DNA of 14,149 nucleotides from an uncultured Clostridia bacterium (GTDB lineage Bacteria; Bacillota; Clostridia; RGIG6154). Shown piece after piece: positions 1-7,513 of the stretch. The translations under genes were made by a program, and so were the position numbers. The stretch covers positions 1-14,149 of the forward strand of contig CAKSDT010000042.1 in NCBI GenBank assembly GCA_934446135.1, read 5' to 3'. The notes beneath the pieces are model-generated. The model ran no database searches. It had not been told where the DNA came from and saw nothing but the letters and a program-made list of their open reading frames with translations. Numbering within the stretch: position 1 is the first letter of the stretch; each line of letters starts with the position of its first letter.

Positions 1-270
1 GGAAAGCCTTGTTTTTTCAAGATTAAATTTTACGGACTCAAGTGATTTTCTGCTTAAATCAACAAAGTGACATTCTGCTGCCCCACGGCTTAAGGATTCA
101 ATTCCGAGTGCTCCGGTACCTGCAAAAAGATCAAGCACTATTGCACCTTCAATCTTCCCGTAAAGCATGGAAAAAACTGATTCTTTCACTCTGTCAAGAG
201 TTGGCCTTACATCCATCCCCTGCGGTGAAACCAATTTTGTTCCTCTGGCAAAACCGGATATTACTCGCAT
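1..270 (-). CDS. rsmD: RsmD, 16S rRNA (guanine-N2)-methyltransferase, 3' part missing at window edge
   Basis: This is the first 90 codons of a reading frame that runs off the left edge of the window. The product should transfer a methyl group from S-adenosylmethionine to N2 of G966 (E. coli numbering) of 16S rRNA in the assembling small subunit. Visible signatures are the RsmD N-terminal start MRVISG, the conserved RPTLDRVKES at residues 22-31, and the SAM-binding motif I DLFAGTGALGIESLSRG at about 47-63. The family is about 180-190 residues, so roughly half is missing. The ATG at 268-270 is preceded by a very good ribosome binding site (GGGAGG, about 275-280), and a promoter can be proposed just upstream. 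It follows recG in the same direction with a 98-nt gap, an order common in Clostridia, where coaD often comes next. Identity is seen directly in the motifs. The exact rRNA position is family knowledge. Confidence 0.93.
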   Translation of the reverse strand, partial: MRVISGFARGTKLVSPQGMDVRPTLDRVKESVFSMLYGKIEGAIVLDLFAGTGALGIESLSRGAAECHFVDLSRKSLESVKFNLEKTRLS

Positions 271-317
271 ACTTCCTCCCATAAACAGTTGCATTAGTCA
301 CAAATATATACAATATT

Positions 318-345
318 ATTTTATATTATACTCGAAATTTGTCAA
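318..345 (-). promoter_or_regulatory. Proposed sigma-A promoter of rsmD
   Basis: On the minus strand a perfect -35 TTGACA (340-345) is followed after 16 bp by TAAAAT (318-323). This places a start site about 310 and a leader of about 40 nt ahead of rsmD. A TATAAT also lies in the spacer but is only 9 bp from the -35, too close to pair with it. The segment fills most of the recG-rsmD gap, so rsmD need not depend on readthrough from recG. Confidence 0.6.
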
Positions 346-368
346 GTGTTTTTTCAAAAAAAAGCAAA

Positions 369-2414
369 TTAATTTAAAATATTCGTTAAATTTTCTTTAT
401 TTTCGGAATAATCTGAAATAAAATCAATATAATCAATTTCTTTTTTTGAAAATTCTTCCTGATTTTCAAAAAATAATTCCGCTGCACTCTTTGCATCATA
501 CACAGTCTTGAGTTCATCCTCCCCGTCGACGGATGCAAGGCTTGGTATTCCGGACTGCCGTGTTCCGACAAAATCACCCGGTCCACGCATTTTAAGGTCC
601 TGCTCACTTATGTAAAATCCGTCATTTGACTTTTCAAATATCTTAAGTCTCTCAAATGTTTTTTCATTCTTGGTGTTTCCGAAAACAATGCAATACGATT
701 GGGTTATACCCCTGCCCACTCTTCCTCTCAACTGATGAAGTTGCGAAAGACCGAATCTTTCAGCGTTTTCTATTATAATTAAACAGGCATTCGGAACATC
801 CACGCCGACTTCAACCACGGTTGTTGACACTAAAACTCTGATATCACCGTTTTTAAATCTTGCCATAACTTCATCTTTCTCTGAATCCTTCATTTTTCCG
901 TGCAGAAGTCCGACCGAGTAATCAGGAAGTTTTTTACTTACATATTCACTAAAATTTGTTGCATCTTTAAGTGCCATTGTTTTAGATTCATCCACTAAAG
1001 GACATATTATGTATGCCTGTCCGCCTGAATGTAATTGTTTTTCCAAAAATGTATATACTCTGTTTCTATAACTTTCGTTAACCAGATATGTTTTAACAGG
1101 AGTCCTCCCCGGCGGCAGCTCATCTATAATTGAAATACTTAAATCTCCATAAAGGATTAGCGACAATGTCCTCGGTATAGGTGTCGCTGTCATAACTATC
1201 AAATGCGGATTATTTCCTTTTTCAATGAGTTTTTGCCGTTGTTTTACACCAAACCGATGTTGTTCATCACATACAACTAAACCAAGATTTTTGAATTTAA
1301 CATAATCTTCTATAACAGCGTGCGTCCCGATTAAAACATCAATTTTGCCCTCCTCAAGAACCCTAACTGCATTTTCTCTTTCCTTTTTCGTGCAGGATGA
1401 TGTAAGGAGTCCTATTTTATAAGTCGGGAGCATTTTTTTAAAACTTTCATAATGCTGCCTTGCAAGTATTTCAGTAGGTGCCATTACAACACTCTGATAG
1501 CCATTCTTACATGCCATAAATACGGCAGTTGCGGCAACTGCTGTCTTTCCCGAACCAACATCACCCTGAACAAGTCTTTTCATACATATTCCTGATGAAA
1601 AGTCGCTTTTAAACTGTTCTACAACTCTTTTTTGTGCTTCTGTAAACCCAAACGGCAAATTGCTTTCAAATTCATCTGTGTTTAAATCGTTAAATCTTAT
1701 ACCTACCTTATCGGAGTTCCTCCGTACCTTATTTATAAGGACAAAAAGCATAAAATATTGTTCAAACAAAAACCGCTTCCTTGCCTTTGTGAGATTATTA
1801 TAGTCGGTGGGAAAATGAATTTCGCCAATGGCATTTTCTATATTCTCAATGTTATATTTATTGCGTATCAATTCGGGAATAGCATCAGGAAGTAATTTAT
1901 TGGAAACTTTAAGAGATTGCAAAATAGCATTCGAAAAAACTGTCTGCGAAACACCGTTAACAAGAGAATATACAGGTACAATTTTTCCAGTGAACTTTCC
2001 CAGGTTTTCGGCTTTTTCTATAACAGGATTACTGATTTCAATTACATTGCCCTTTCGGATGAATTTTCCGAATAAAATATACTCTTTGTCAACGGATATT
2101 GACTTTGACATATATGGCTGATTAAACCAACTGACTTTAATTTCACCGGTTTCATCTGCCATCTTGCATGATGAAACAGACATATTTTTTTTAGGGTAGT
2201 AGGTTTTAACAGGTGTCACTGCAACACATCTTACACAGCATTCAGTAACAAAACCGAGATCCTCAATACTGCAAAAAGTGCTTCTATCCTGATATTTATA
2301 CGGAAAATACATTAAAAGTTGATATACAGAGTTAATATTCAGTTTAGAAAATGCCTGAACTCTTTTCGGACCTATACCGTCCAACTTATCAAGCGGCATA
2401 TTAAAAATATTCAT
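369..2414 (-). CDS. recG: ATP-dependent DNA helicase RecG
   Basis: The 681-residue product matches the family's usual length (about 680-690). RecG is a monomeric double-strand DNA translocase that regresses stalled forks and processes Holliday-junction-like structures during replication repair. The order of parts is typical. A helix-hairpin-helix-like LDGIGPKRV is at residues 11-19, followed by the wedge/OB domain to about 240. Walker A GDVGSGKT is at 284-291, DEQH (motif II) at 383-386 and TATPIPRTL (motif III) at 409-417. QLRGRVGR (motif VI) is at 561-568. The start is ATG, with AGGAG at 2421-2425 as ribosome binding site. It lies 42 nt downstream of the FakA-like gene, separated by a terminator-like hairpin. 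The FakA-recG-rsmD order is a conserved Bacillota arrangement. No defect is seen. Confidence 0.97.
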   Translation of the reverse strand: MNIFNMPLDKLDGIGPKRVQAFSKLNINSVYQLLMYFPYKYQDRSTFCSIEDLGFVTECCVRCVAVTPVKTYYPKKNMSVSSCKMADETGEIKVSWFNQPYMSKSISVDKEYILFGKFIRKGNVIEISNPVIEKAENLGKFTGKIVPVYSLVNGVSQTVFSNAILQSLKVSNKLLPDAIPELIRNKYNIENIENAIGEIHFPTDYNNLTKARKRFLFEQYFMLFVLINKVRRNSDKVGIRFNDLNTDEFESNLPFGFTEAQKRVVEQFKSDFSSGICMKRLVQGDVGSGKTAVAATAVFMACKNGYQSVVMAPTEILARQHYESFKKMLPTYKIGLLTSSCTKKERENAVRVLEEGKIDVLIGTHAVIEDYVKFKNLGLVVCDEQHRFGVKQRQKLIEKGNNPHLIVMTATPIPRTLSLILYGDLSISIIDELPPGRTPVKTYLVNESYRNRVYTFLEKQLHSGGQAYIICPLVDESKTMALKDATNFSEYVSKKLPDYSVGLLHGKMKDSEKDEVMARFKNGDIRVLVSTTVVEVGVDVPNACLIIIENAERFGLSQLHQLRGRVGRGITQSYCIVFGNTKNEKTFERLKIFEKSNDGFYISEQDLKMRGPGDFVGTRQSGIPSLASVDGEDELKTVYDAKSAAELFFENQEEFSKKEIDYIDFISDYSENKENLTNILN

Positions 2415-2423
2415 ATTTTTCTC

Positions 2424-2452
2424 CTAAAACAAATCCCCGTAAAAACGGGGAT
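2424..2452 (-). terminator. Hairpin with short T-rich tail between the FakA-like gene and recG
   Basis: On the minus strand an 8-bp perfect stem (2445-2452 with 2433-2440, GC-rich core CCCCG/CGGGG) with a four-base T loop is followed by TTGTTTT and then immediately by the recG ribosome binding site. It resembles a weak intrinsic terminator that would reduce, rather than stop, transcription into recG. It could instead be an RNA-stabilising 3' end. On the plus strand it is followed by ATTTTTAT, but nothing is transcribed that way here. Confidence 0.5.
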
Positions 2453-2456
2453 ATTT

Positions 2457-4097
2457 TTATTCAACTGCTATATAGTAGTAGTATAGAGGCTGCCCTCCGT
2501 AATATAAATTAATATCATAATCCGGATACTCTTTTTCAAGCAAACTTTTCAAATTTTCGCCGTCTTCTTCAGTAACATCAAAGCCACGGTACAAAGAGAC
2601 AGAACTCGTCATTGAACTTGTCATAAGTGAAATTATCTTCCTGCAAACCTCAGCAACATCAGATCCCGAATCCTTAATTTTGCCCTCGACCAGCCCCATA
2701 ACATCATCTTTGTGAATGTCAAGTCCGTCAATATTGCAGTCTCTTGCAGCAAATGTCACAGAACCGGACTTAACATCTTCTGCTGCACTGACAAAGTTTT
2801 CATAATTTTCATCCGACGGCAAGGTTTCATCGAACATTATGATAGAAGATATTCCTTGAACAATAGTCGTTGTGGGAACTACATATACATTTTTATCAGA
2901 CATTTTTTTAGCCTGCTCAGCCGCCAAAATAATATTCTTATTATTAGGGAAAATAAAAATATTATCAGCATTCAACTTGTTTATATTTTCAAGGAAATCG
3001 TCAGTAGAAGGATTCATTGTCTGACCGCCGGTTATTGTTTCGGTTACGCCCAATTCTTTCATTATGCGTACAATTCCGTCCCCCGACGCAACTGATATGA
3101 ACGCATCCTTAACATGAGGCATTTGTTCAGCAGTTTCAGCGGCTTTTTCTTCTGCCTGTTCTCTAAGATTGTCAATCTTAATATCAACAAGAGAACCCAA
3201 TTTCAATGCTTCTTCAATAGCAATACCGGGATTATTGGAGTGAACATGAACTTTAATAATATCTTTATCATCAATAACAATGACGCAGTCTCCTATGTAC
3301 TCCAATTTTGAACGGAGTTTTTTCCACGGTGCTTTTTTATTATTCTTTTTAATAATAAATTCAGTACAATATCCAAATTTAATTTCTTCCGGAGAAAGTG
3401 TATTCTCGGGTGCATTAATCTCCTTTGAGGGACTTGAAGAATCGTTTAACTCAACAACTTGGTTATTCTTAAGATAATGCAATGCACCTTCAACTAAAGT
3501 CATAAGACCTTTACCGCCGGCATCCACAACACCGGCCTGCTTAAGTTGGGGCAAAAGTTCCTGTGTGCCTGCAAGTGACTCATTTCCCTTTTGAACCACA
3601 AAATCCAAAAACGCATCTATATCTGAATTTGTCTGAAAATCGTAAGTTTCAGATGCCTCGTGCATTTGCCTTGAAACAGTAAGAACAGTACCCTCCTGCG
3701 GTTTCATAACGGCACGGTATGCAGTTTCCTTTGAGCACTTCATTGCTTTTATTATATCTTGAATTTCGGCATTTTCAACACCTTTTATTCCCTTTGCAAA
3801 TCCTCTGAAAAACTGCGAAAGAATAACGCCCGAATTTCCTCTTGCACCTCTTAAAGACGCAGTTGCACATTTTTCGGCAACTGATGAAACAGACAGGTCA
3901 TCCTCATCTTTCAGTGCTTTTTTTACTGCTCCCACAGTAAGAGACATATTTGTTCCCGTATCCCCGTCAGGCACAGGAAAAACATTTAACTCATCAATAA
4001 GTTCCTTATTATTAATCAAATTGTTTGCTGCGGATATAACCATATTCCTAAAATCCGCACCATTTATAAACTGTCTAATTTTAATCACCTCGCTCAA
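2457..4097 (-). CDS. fakA: FakA/YloV-like DAK-domain protein (fatty acid kinase catalytic subunit)
   Basis: The 546-residue product has the FakA/YloV layout. The N-terminal DhaL-like ATP-binding domain shows FPVPDGDTGTNMS at 40-52, whose aspartates bind Mg-ATP, then GARGNSG at 84-90 and VDAGGKGL at 191-198. A middle domain and an EDD/DegV-like C-terminal domain follow to the end. In characterised Bacillota, FakA phosphorylates fatty acids held by a separate FakB (DegV-family) protein, feeding exogenous fatty acids to PlsX/PlsY. No fakB is in the window, so the substrate is inferred. The first possible start is TTG at 4095-4097, overlapping the preceding Asp23 stop codon by 3 nt, with a poor ribosome binding site. 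GTG at codon 4 is an alternative. A GAGGTG lies just inside the frame, so the true start is uncertain. It is probably cotranscribed with the Asp23 gene. Confidence 0.85.
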   Translation of the reverse strand: MSEVIKIRQFINGADFRNMVISAANNLINNKELIDELNVFPVPDGDTGTNMSLTVGAVKKALKDEDDLSVSSVAEKCATASLRGARGNSGVILSQFFRGFAKGIKGVENAEIQDIIKAMKCSKETAYRAVMKPQEGTVLTVSRQMHEASETYDFQTNSDIDAFLDFVVQKGNESLAGTQELLPQLKQAGVVDAGGKGLMTLVEGALHYLKNNQVVELNDSSSPSKEINAPENTLSPEEIKFGYCTEFIIKKNNKKAPWKKLRSKLEYIGDCVIVIDDKDIIKVHVHSNNPGIAIEEALKLGSLVDIKIDNLREQAEEKAAETAEQMPHVKDAFISVASGDGIVRIMKELGVTETITGGQTMNPSTDDFLENINKLNADNIFIFPNNKNIILAAEQAKKMSDKNVYVVPTTTIVQGISSIIMFDETLPSDENYENFVSAAEDVKSGSVTFAARDCNIDGLDIHKDDVMGLVEGKIKDSGSDVAEVCRKIISLMTSSMTSSVSLYRGFDVTEEDGENLKSLLEKEYPDYDINLYYGGQPLYYYYIAVE

Positions 4098-4453
4098 TCT
4101 TTGCGAACACGAATACTGTCGACATTAACCGTAACATTATCTACCTCGAAACCGGTCATATTCTCAACTGCATAGCGAACACTCTCAATTATATTGTTGC
4201 TTATAGCATTAAGATTTACTCCGTATTCTGCTATTATATGGAGTTCGAGTGACAGTTTACCGTTCCCTGAAAACACATTAACACCGCGATTACTTCCGGC
4301 CTTTTTGATCAGGGAAACAAATTCATCGGTTTTTGATTTAAATGCCATTCCGACAACACCGACACATTTAACTGCCTCATTAGCTGCAATTGTGCCTATT
4401 GTTTCATCGGATATGCCTATACTGCCGTATACAGTTTCTTTTCTTATTGCCAT
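4094..4453 (-). CDS. Asp23/Gls24 family envelope-stress protein (YloU-like)
   Basis: This small acidic-to-neutral 119-residue protein begins with a YGSIGISDETIGTIAANEA segment typical of the Asp23/Gls24 family. It ends in the family's DNVTVNVDSIRV-like strand, with the characteristic YGVNLNAISNN helix-strand region near residues 77-87. There is no signal peptide or membrane segment. Family members sit at the inner face of the membrane or in the cytosol and are linked to cell-envelope homeostasis, but the molecular role is not established. The ATG is backed by a strong GAGGTGAAC site at about 4457-4465. The gene stands directly upstream of the FakA-like gene, with overlapping stop and start, exactly as yloU precedes yloV in Bacillus. 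It has a proposed promoter of its own. Confidence 0.88.
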   Translation of the reverse strand: MAIRKETVYGSIGISDETIGTIAANEAVKCVGVVGMAFKSKTDEFVSLIKKAGSNRGVNVFSGNGKLSLELHIIAEYGVNLNAISNNIIESVRYAVENMTGFEVDNVTVNVDSIRVRKD

Positions 4454-4484
4454 AACAGTTCACCTCTTTACACATTATACACTG

Positions 4485-4513
4485 AGTATACTACAAAATC
4501 ATCAAATAATCAA
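4485..4513 (-). promoter_or_regulatory. Proposed sigma-A promoter of the Asp23-FakA-recG unit
   Basis: On the minus strand TTGATT (4508-4513) is spaced 17 bp from TATACT (4485-4490). This implies a start near 4478 and a leader of about 25 nt carrying the GAGGTG site. A second -10-like TATAAT lies at 4472-4477, but it has only a weak -35 at the matching distance. The signal sits in the 69-nt gap after the end of the murB region, so the three downstream genes probably do not rely on hprK-operon transcription. Confidence 0.5.
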
Positions 4514-4522
4514 TATTAAAAA

Positions 4523-5418
4523 TTAAAAGTCACCTATCATTTTAACTTCAGGTTCGATATCAACACCGAATTTCTGTTTAACCTCGAGTCTGCAAGTTTC
4601 TATAAGTTCCAAAACATCTTTTGCCGAAGCATTGCCTTTATTGACAATAAATCCACAATGTTTTTCTGAAACACAAGCGTCAGTTACACATCATCGATAA
4701 GCTTTGCGGCAAAATAACCTTCAGGCCGCTTGAATGTACTGCCTGCACTCGGGTAATTAAGCGGCTGCTTATCGCATCTTCTTAAAGACAATTCTTTCAT
4801 ATACGACGAAATTTCATCGATATTACCCTTGCTTAATTTAATTTCTGTTTCCAAAACATACAATTTTTCATTGCTTGAAAAAAAACTCTTCCTATACGAA
4901 AAATTATGTTCATCCCCATTCAGAAAACCAATGTTGCCTTTATCATCACTATATTTTGTTCTGACTACTACATCTTTCATTTCTCCGCCATACGCACCGG
5001 CATTCATAACCACTGCTCCTCCAATGTATCCCGGAATTCCGGACGCAAACTCAAAACCGGTTAAAGCGTTTTTTAAGGCAACAGAAGCAATTTTCGAAAG
5101 TGATGCCCCGCTTTGGGCTTTTATAACCTCACCATTGACAGATATTTTATTCATCAAAGATGTAGAAAGCACAATTCCACGCACGCCTTTATCGCTGACC
5201 AAAATATTAGATCCGTTTCCAATTACAGAAACCGGAACACTATTATTATTAGCAAATTTCAAAATTTCAATAAACTCACTTTCCGAGTTTGGTGCAACAT
5301 AATAATCAGCCGGACCGCCAATTTTGAATGTAGTGTGATTTTTCATAGGTTCATCTGCAAAAATATTATCTTTATGTGTAATTTTCAGCAATTCATCATA
5401 TAACTGCAAAATTTGCAC
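4523..5418 (-). pseudogene. murB: murB, UDP-N-acetylenolpyruvoylglucosamine reductase, frame broken near 4684-4690
   Basis: MurB uses FAD and NADPH to reduce UDP-GlcNAc-enolpyruvate to UDP-MurNAc in peptidoglycan synthesis. The first 244 codons (5418-4684) carry NHTTFKIGGPADYYV (27-41), GNGSN (67-71), IPGYIGGAVVMNAGAYGG (128-145), SYRKS (174-178) and GSTFKRPEG with the catalytic serine near 227. A TAA then follows LIDDV. The C-terminal 56 codons continue in another frame (4690-4523), reading CVTDACVSEKHCGF and ending in the conserved EPEVKMIG. The family normally has about CGLKGx between these parts, so about six residues (best fit 19 nt) are missing. Together the parts match the family length of about 300. 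The first in-frame start is GTG at 5418 without a clear ribosome binding site. An assembly error is as likely as a real lesion, because MurB is normally essential. Confidence 0.85.
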
Positions 5419-5430
5419 CGCCCGTCATTT

Positions 5431-6378
5431 TTATTCCTGCAGCAAAGCCGCACCTACTATTCCGGCATCATTTCCCAAAAATGCCTTAACAATTTTGGTC
5501 TGTTTTGCCGAACCGTTTTTAGTATATGTTCTTTCAAATACAAGTTTATTTAAAGGTTCAAACAAATCTTTTCCCTCGTTCGAAACCCCTCCGCCTATAA
5601 CAAGGACTTCAGGCTGAAAAATATTAATTATGTTTGCAAGACCCTCGGCAAGATACTTGAGATATTCATTAACTGCATCTTTAGCTGCTTTATCGCCTTT
5701 TCTTGCTGCTTCAAAAGCACTTCTGCCGCTAAATCTTCCGTTTTCTTTATATATATCCCAAAGTATTGAGTTTTTATCCTTATCAGCATGCTCTTTAGTA
5801 ATTCTTACTAATCCTGTTGCCGATGAGTATGCCTCCCAACAACCGTTTCTTCCGCAGGAACAGGGAACACCGTCTACACAAATAACACCATGGCCAAGTT
5901 CACCGCCGTAAAAATTAAAACCGCTGTAGAGTTTTCCGTTTACAATTATACCTCCGCCCACACCGGTGCCGAGTGTAATCATAATACTGTCTTCCACACC
6001 CTTTGCCGCACCTGCCAGGGCTTCTGCCCAAGCCGCACAGTTAGCGTCATTATCAACATAAACCGGTTTATCAATATACTTTTGTATTTTTTCTCTGAGT
6101 TTTGTATTTTTAAACTTAAGGTTGTTAGCAGAAACTATAACTCCATCTGTCTTATTAACAGAACCGGGACTTCCTACACCAATAGATTTAACATCGTCAA
6201 AAGACACACCGTTTTCCTTAATAACATCAATAGCAACCATTGCCATATCCTTTATTATTTCATCTTCTTCACGCTCTCCCCTTGTAGGAACGCTTTTCTT
6301 TGCAACAATTTTGCCTTCCTCATCAACAAGTCCCGCTGCTATGTTAGTGCCTCCGAGGTCAATACCTACATAATACAT
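5431..6378 (-). CDS. glcK: ROK-family glucokinase
   Basis: The 315-residue protein is a cytoplasmic ATP-dependent sugar kinase of the ROK family, most likely phosphorylating glucose to glucose-6-phosphate. Seen in sequence are the phosphate-binding DLGGTNIAAGL at 7-17, the DNDANCAA at 109-116 with the catalytic Asp near 111, the second phosphate loop TLGTGVGGG at 135-143, and GGELGH at 158-163. The zinc site CSCGRNGCWE is at 173-182, with His163 as the likely fourth ligand. There is no DNA-binding helix-turn-helix at the N-terminus, so this is the kinase rather than the repressor branch. The length is typical for Bacillota glucokinases (about 310-325). Its ATG lies one base after the hprK stop, so the two are cotranscribed and probably translationally coupled. 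Another hexose or N-acetylhexosamine as substrate cannot be excluded from motifs alone. Confidence 0.88.
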   Translation of the reverse strand: MYYVGIDLGGTNIAAGLVDEEGKIVAKKSVPTRGEREEDEIIKDMAMVAIDVIKENGVSFDDVKSIGVGSPGSVNKTDGVIVSANNLKFKNTKLREKIQKYIDKPVYVDNDANCAAWAEALAGAAKGVEDSIMITLGTGVGGGIIVNGKLYSGFNFYGGELGHGVICVDGVPCSCGRNGCWEAYSSATGLVRITKEHADKDKNSILWDIYKENGRFSGRSAFEAARKGDKAAKDAVNEYLKYLAEGLANIINIFQPEVLVIGGGVSNEGKDLFEPLNKLVFERTYTKNGSAKQTKIVKAFLGNDAGIVGAALLQE

Positions 6379-6379
6379 T

Positions 6380-7348
6380 TTATTCTTCTCCTTCTGTTTT
6401 ATTATTTTCTTTCATTTTTAATTCCATATCTGCCGTCAAACGATCATTTAATTCTGCTGCGGCATTATATCCCATTCTCTTTTGTCTGTTATTCATAGCC
6501 GCAACTTCGATTATAATTGCAAGATTTCGTCCCGGTCTCACCGGAATTGTAAGCGACGGAACATCAATTCCCAAAATTGTCATATACTCGTCCTGCAAAC
6601 CGAGTCTGTCATATTTTTTATGTTCGTTCCACTGCTCAAGTGAAATTACGAGATCGATTTTTTCAGTATCTTTTACTGCACCCATACCAAATATCTTTTT
6701 AACATCAACTATTCCGATACCTCTGAGTTCAATAAAGTGCCTTATGATTTCAGGTGCCGAACCAACCAAAGATATCGCTGAAACCTTTTTGATTTCAACG
6801 GCATCATCTGCTATAAGCCTGTGTCCTCTTTTTACGAGTTCTATTGCGGTTTCACTTTTTCCGACTCCGCTCTCTCCCAAAATAAGTATACCTTCACCGT
6901 AAACTTCAACAAGAACACCGTGCCTTGTGATTCTATCGCCAAGTTCAACATTAAGAAAACTGATGAGTCTGGACATAAATCTTGATGTGCTGTACGGAGT
7001 TCTTAAAACAGGAATATTGTATTTAAGAGAAACTTCAATCATTTCCGGAAAAACCTCAAGACCTCTTGTAACGACCGCTGCCGGAATATTAGTAGCAAAG
7101 ATCTTATCCAATGACTTTGTTCTTTCTTCCGATGTCATTTTTTTAAGATAGGTAAATTCAACCTTACCGAACACCTGAATCCTTGTGCTCTCAAAATAAT
7201 CAAAAAATCCTGCAATCGGAAGACCCGGTCTGTTAACATCAGAATTAATAATGTCTATATTTTCAATTGCATGATGACAAGATATGATTTCCAAATCAAA
7301 TTCTTTCTGTATTCTTTTTAAAGAAACTTTAAATGCACTTGTTTCCAT
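6380..7348 (-). CDS. hprK: HPr kinase/phosphorylase
   Basis: HprK phosphorylates and dephosphorylates Ser46 of HPr in response to glycolytic intermediates. In this way it sets carbon catabolite repression through CcpA in Gram-positive bacteria. I place the start at the ATG at 7346-7348, giving 322 residues. An earlier in-frame GTG at 7384 would add 12 residues, but it lies at the predicted transcription start. The ATG has a good AAAGGTG site at 7354-7360, and METSAFKVSLKRIQKEF matches the family's N-terminus. Visible motifs are the catalytic His in TRHGVLVEVYG (about 143), Walker A GESGVGKS (158-165), the double aspartate in LIADDAVEI (about 181-182), and the family signature ELRGIGIVDVKKIFG (207-221). 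The protein forms cytosolic hexamers in known cases. It heads the operon with the ROK kinase and murB. Confidence 0.96.
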   Translation of the reverse strand: METSAFKVSLKRIQKEFDLEIISCHHAIENIDIINSDVNRPGLPIAGFFDYFESTRIQVFGKVEFTYLKKMTSEERTKSLDKIFATNIPAAVVTRGLEVFPEMIEVSLKYNIPVLRTPYSTSRFMSRLISFLNVELGDRITRHGVLVEVYGEGILILGESGVGKSETAIELVKRGHRLIADDAVEIKKVSAISLVGSAPEIIRHFIELRGIGIVDVKKIFGMGAVKDTEKIDLVISLEQWNEHKKYDRLGLQDEYMTILGIDVPSLTIPVRPGRNLAIIIEVAAMNNRQKRMGYNAAAELNDRLTADMELKMKENNKTEGEE

Positions 7349-7391
7349 CTTTTCACCTTTCAACAACAATATTTTTTTAGTCACAATATGT

Positions 7392-7420
7392 ATTATATAT
7401 CTTTTTTATAAATTTTGCAA
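7392..7420 (-). promoter_or_regulatory. Proposed sigma-A promoter of the hprK operon
   Basis: On the minus strand TTGCAA (7415-7420) is spaced exactly 17 bp from a perfect TATAAT (7392-7397). Transcription would start near 7385, leaving a leader of about 37 nt before the chosen hprK ATG. This is a main reason to reject the upstream GTG start. The promoter is back-to-back with that of rpmB. The two -35 boxes are 18 bp apart. Confidence 0.72.
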
Positions 7421-7438
7421 TTTTTTTCTAAAAAAAAC

Positions 7439-7467
7439 TTGCATTTTTTTTGTTTTTCTGTTAGAAT
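7439..7467 (+). promoter_or_regulatory. Proposed sigma-A promoter of rpmB
   Basis: TTGCAT (7439-7444) and TAGAAT (7462-7467) are separated by exactly 17 bp. The predicted start is near 7474, giving a leader of about 40 nt that ends in a strong AAGGAGGTG ribosome binding site (7498-7506). I see no L28-binding or riboswitch-like structure in this short leader. Confidence 0.7.
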
Positions 7468-7513
7468 AGGTTGTGTTTTGATGGATGTAAGTATTCAAGG
7501 AGGTGTATCATAG

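Noticed and set aside
2712..3095. Plus-strand open frame of 127 codons opposite the FakA-like gene
   Set aside because: It is an antisense shadow of a coherent protein family, with no ribosome binding site.
4684..4692. Programmed -1 frameshift as the explanation for the murB break
   Set aside because: A -1 slip at GATGATG would join the frames, but there is no slippery heptamer or downstream pseudoknot that I can see. The product would still lack about six conserved residues, so a deletion explains the data better.
4829..5302. Plus-strand open frame of 157 codons opposite murB
   Set aside because: It lies antisense to conserved MurB motifs, has no start signals, and shows no family resemblance.
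5890..6498. Plus-strand open frame of 202 codons opposite the ROK gene and the hprK end
   Set aside because: It is fully antisense to two well-identified genes, has no ribosome binding site or recognisable motif, and has a low-complexity composition rich in Ser, Asn and Ile as expected of a shadow frame.
7349..7384. Upstream GTG (7384) as the start of hprK
   Set aside because: It coincides with the predicted transcription start, has no ribosome binding site, and its 12 extra residues are not typical of HprK.
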